Source: Ruminococcaceae bacterium UBA3451
Lineage (GTDB): Bacteria; Bacillota; Clostridia; Oscillospirales; Acutalibacteraceae
Assembly (NCBI GenBank): GCA_002378845.1
Contig: DFRY01000001.1
Span: forward strand, 13,745-19,388
DNA: 5,644 nt
Reading direction: 5' to 3'
Part shown: piece by piece, positions 5,262 to 5,644 of the stretch
How the letters are laid out: the number at the start of each line of letters is the position of its first letter
How positions within the stretch are numbered: the first letter of the stretch is position 1
Program-made: the position numbers and the translations under genes
The notes under the pieces: model-generated
What the model saw: the letters and a program-made list of their open reading frames with translations, nothing else
Database searches by the model: none
Told to the model about the DNA's origin: nothing

Positions 5262-5644
5262 TTGGACGTACTTCAGGTAAAGGATATAGAGGAAACATAT
5301 CAGGCTGAAAACGGTGAAATCGTCGCGCTGAAAAATATTACTTTTTCAATGAAAAAAGGGGAATTTGTCAGTATTGTCGGACCGAGCGGCTGCGGAAAGT
5401 CCACGCTGCTTTCTATTATTTCGGGGCTGCTGAAACCGACATCGGGTGAAATTTTTGTTAAGGGAGAAAAAGTGGTGGGGATTTCGCCCCACATCGGTTA
5501 TATGCTGCAAAGGGATAATCTGCTGGATTGGCGCACCATTTACAGCAATGTGCTGTTTGGGCTGGAAGTGCGTAGAATGAAGTCGCAAAAAAACATGGAG
5601 CGGGCAATTCAGCTTTTAAAGACCTACGGTTTATATGAATATCG
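5262..5644 (+). CDS. ABC transporter ATP-binding protein, nitrate/sulfonate/taurine type, N-terminal part
   Basis: The first 127 residues of an ATPase that would drive import through a membrane permease fed by a solute-binding lipoprotein. Walker A is GPSGCGKST (40-48), followed by LLSIISGLLKPTSGEI (49-64). The Q-loop MLQRDNLLDWRTI (81-93), with Q83 and the D-W-R-T sequence, is typical of the NitT/TauT subfamily (SsuB, TauB, NrtD and thiamine-precursor ThiZ-like ATPases). Full members are about 240-260 residues, so the signature motif, Walker B and H-loop lie outside the window. The start is TTG at 5262, fixed by GAGGTGA six bases upstream and an in-frame stop just before it. Permease and binding-protein genes are expected to the right but cannot be seen. 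The substrate cannot be told from this part. Confidence 0.92.
   Translation, partial: MDVLQVKDIEETYQAENGEIVALKNITFSMKKGEFVSIVGPSGCGKSTLLSIISGLLKPTSGEIFVKGEKVVGISPHIGYMLQRDNLLDWRTIYSNVLFGLEVRRMKSQKNMERAIQLLKTYGLYEY

Noticed and set aside
1..5644. CRISPR array, insertion sequence, prophage or tRNA gene
   Set aside because: No spaced direct repeats, transposase or integrase fragments, or tRNA-like T-arm sequences were seen by eye anywhere in the window.

Overview
The window looks like chromosomal DNA from a motile, anaerobic-type Firmicute of the class Clostridia. The grounds are AGGAGG-type ribosome binding sites, A/T-rich sigma-A-like promoters between moderately AT-leaning genes, TTG and apparently ATT start codons, and protein sequences resembling clostridial homologues. 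The class assignment is inference; no rRNA or marker gene is present.

Layout, left to right. (1) 1-593, minus strand: the N-terminal 197 residues of an L-arabinose/L-fucose isomerase-family protein that runs off the left edge, with a strong RBS, an extended -10 promoter and inverted repeats upstream that may be operators. (2) 594-1367: a long gap with no convincing gene. It holds a minus-strand terminator-like hairpin (779-815), a second hairpin (841-873) and the bidirectional terminator of the chemoreceptor gene (1281-1318). (3) 1368-4227, minus strand: a two-gene chemotaxis unit, cheW followed by a 767-residue methyl-accepting chemotaxis protein. The receptor has almost no extracellular loop, a cysteine-rich cytoplasmic PAS domain and a chain of HAMP-like modules. 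The CheW partner is also rich in cysteine and carries a Cys/His cluster. A 42-bp almost perfect all-A/T palindrome abuts the putative cheW promoter. (4) 4540-4920, minus strand: a cytidine deaminase gene with its own promoter and terminator; RBS position and homology point to an ATT start codon. (5) 4921-5261: a divergent intergenic region with a GC-rich, potentially structured patch (about 5036-5118). (6) 5262-5644, plus strand: the first 127 residues of a nitrate/sulfonate/taurine-type ABC transporter ATPase, running off the right edge.

The genes form separate transcription units rather than one pathway. Only cheW and the chemoreceptor clearly work together: CheW would link the receptor to a CheA kinase encoded elsewhere. 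The two cysteine-rich chemotaxis proteins suggest, as a hypothesis only, an intracellular redox- or metal-linked signal. Nothing in the window amounts to a clearly new multi-gene system. The best leads are the Cys-rich receptor/CheW pair, the palindrome, the ATT start and the two structured intergenic patches.
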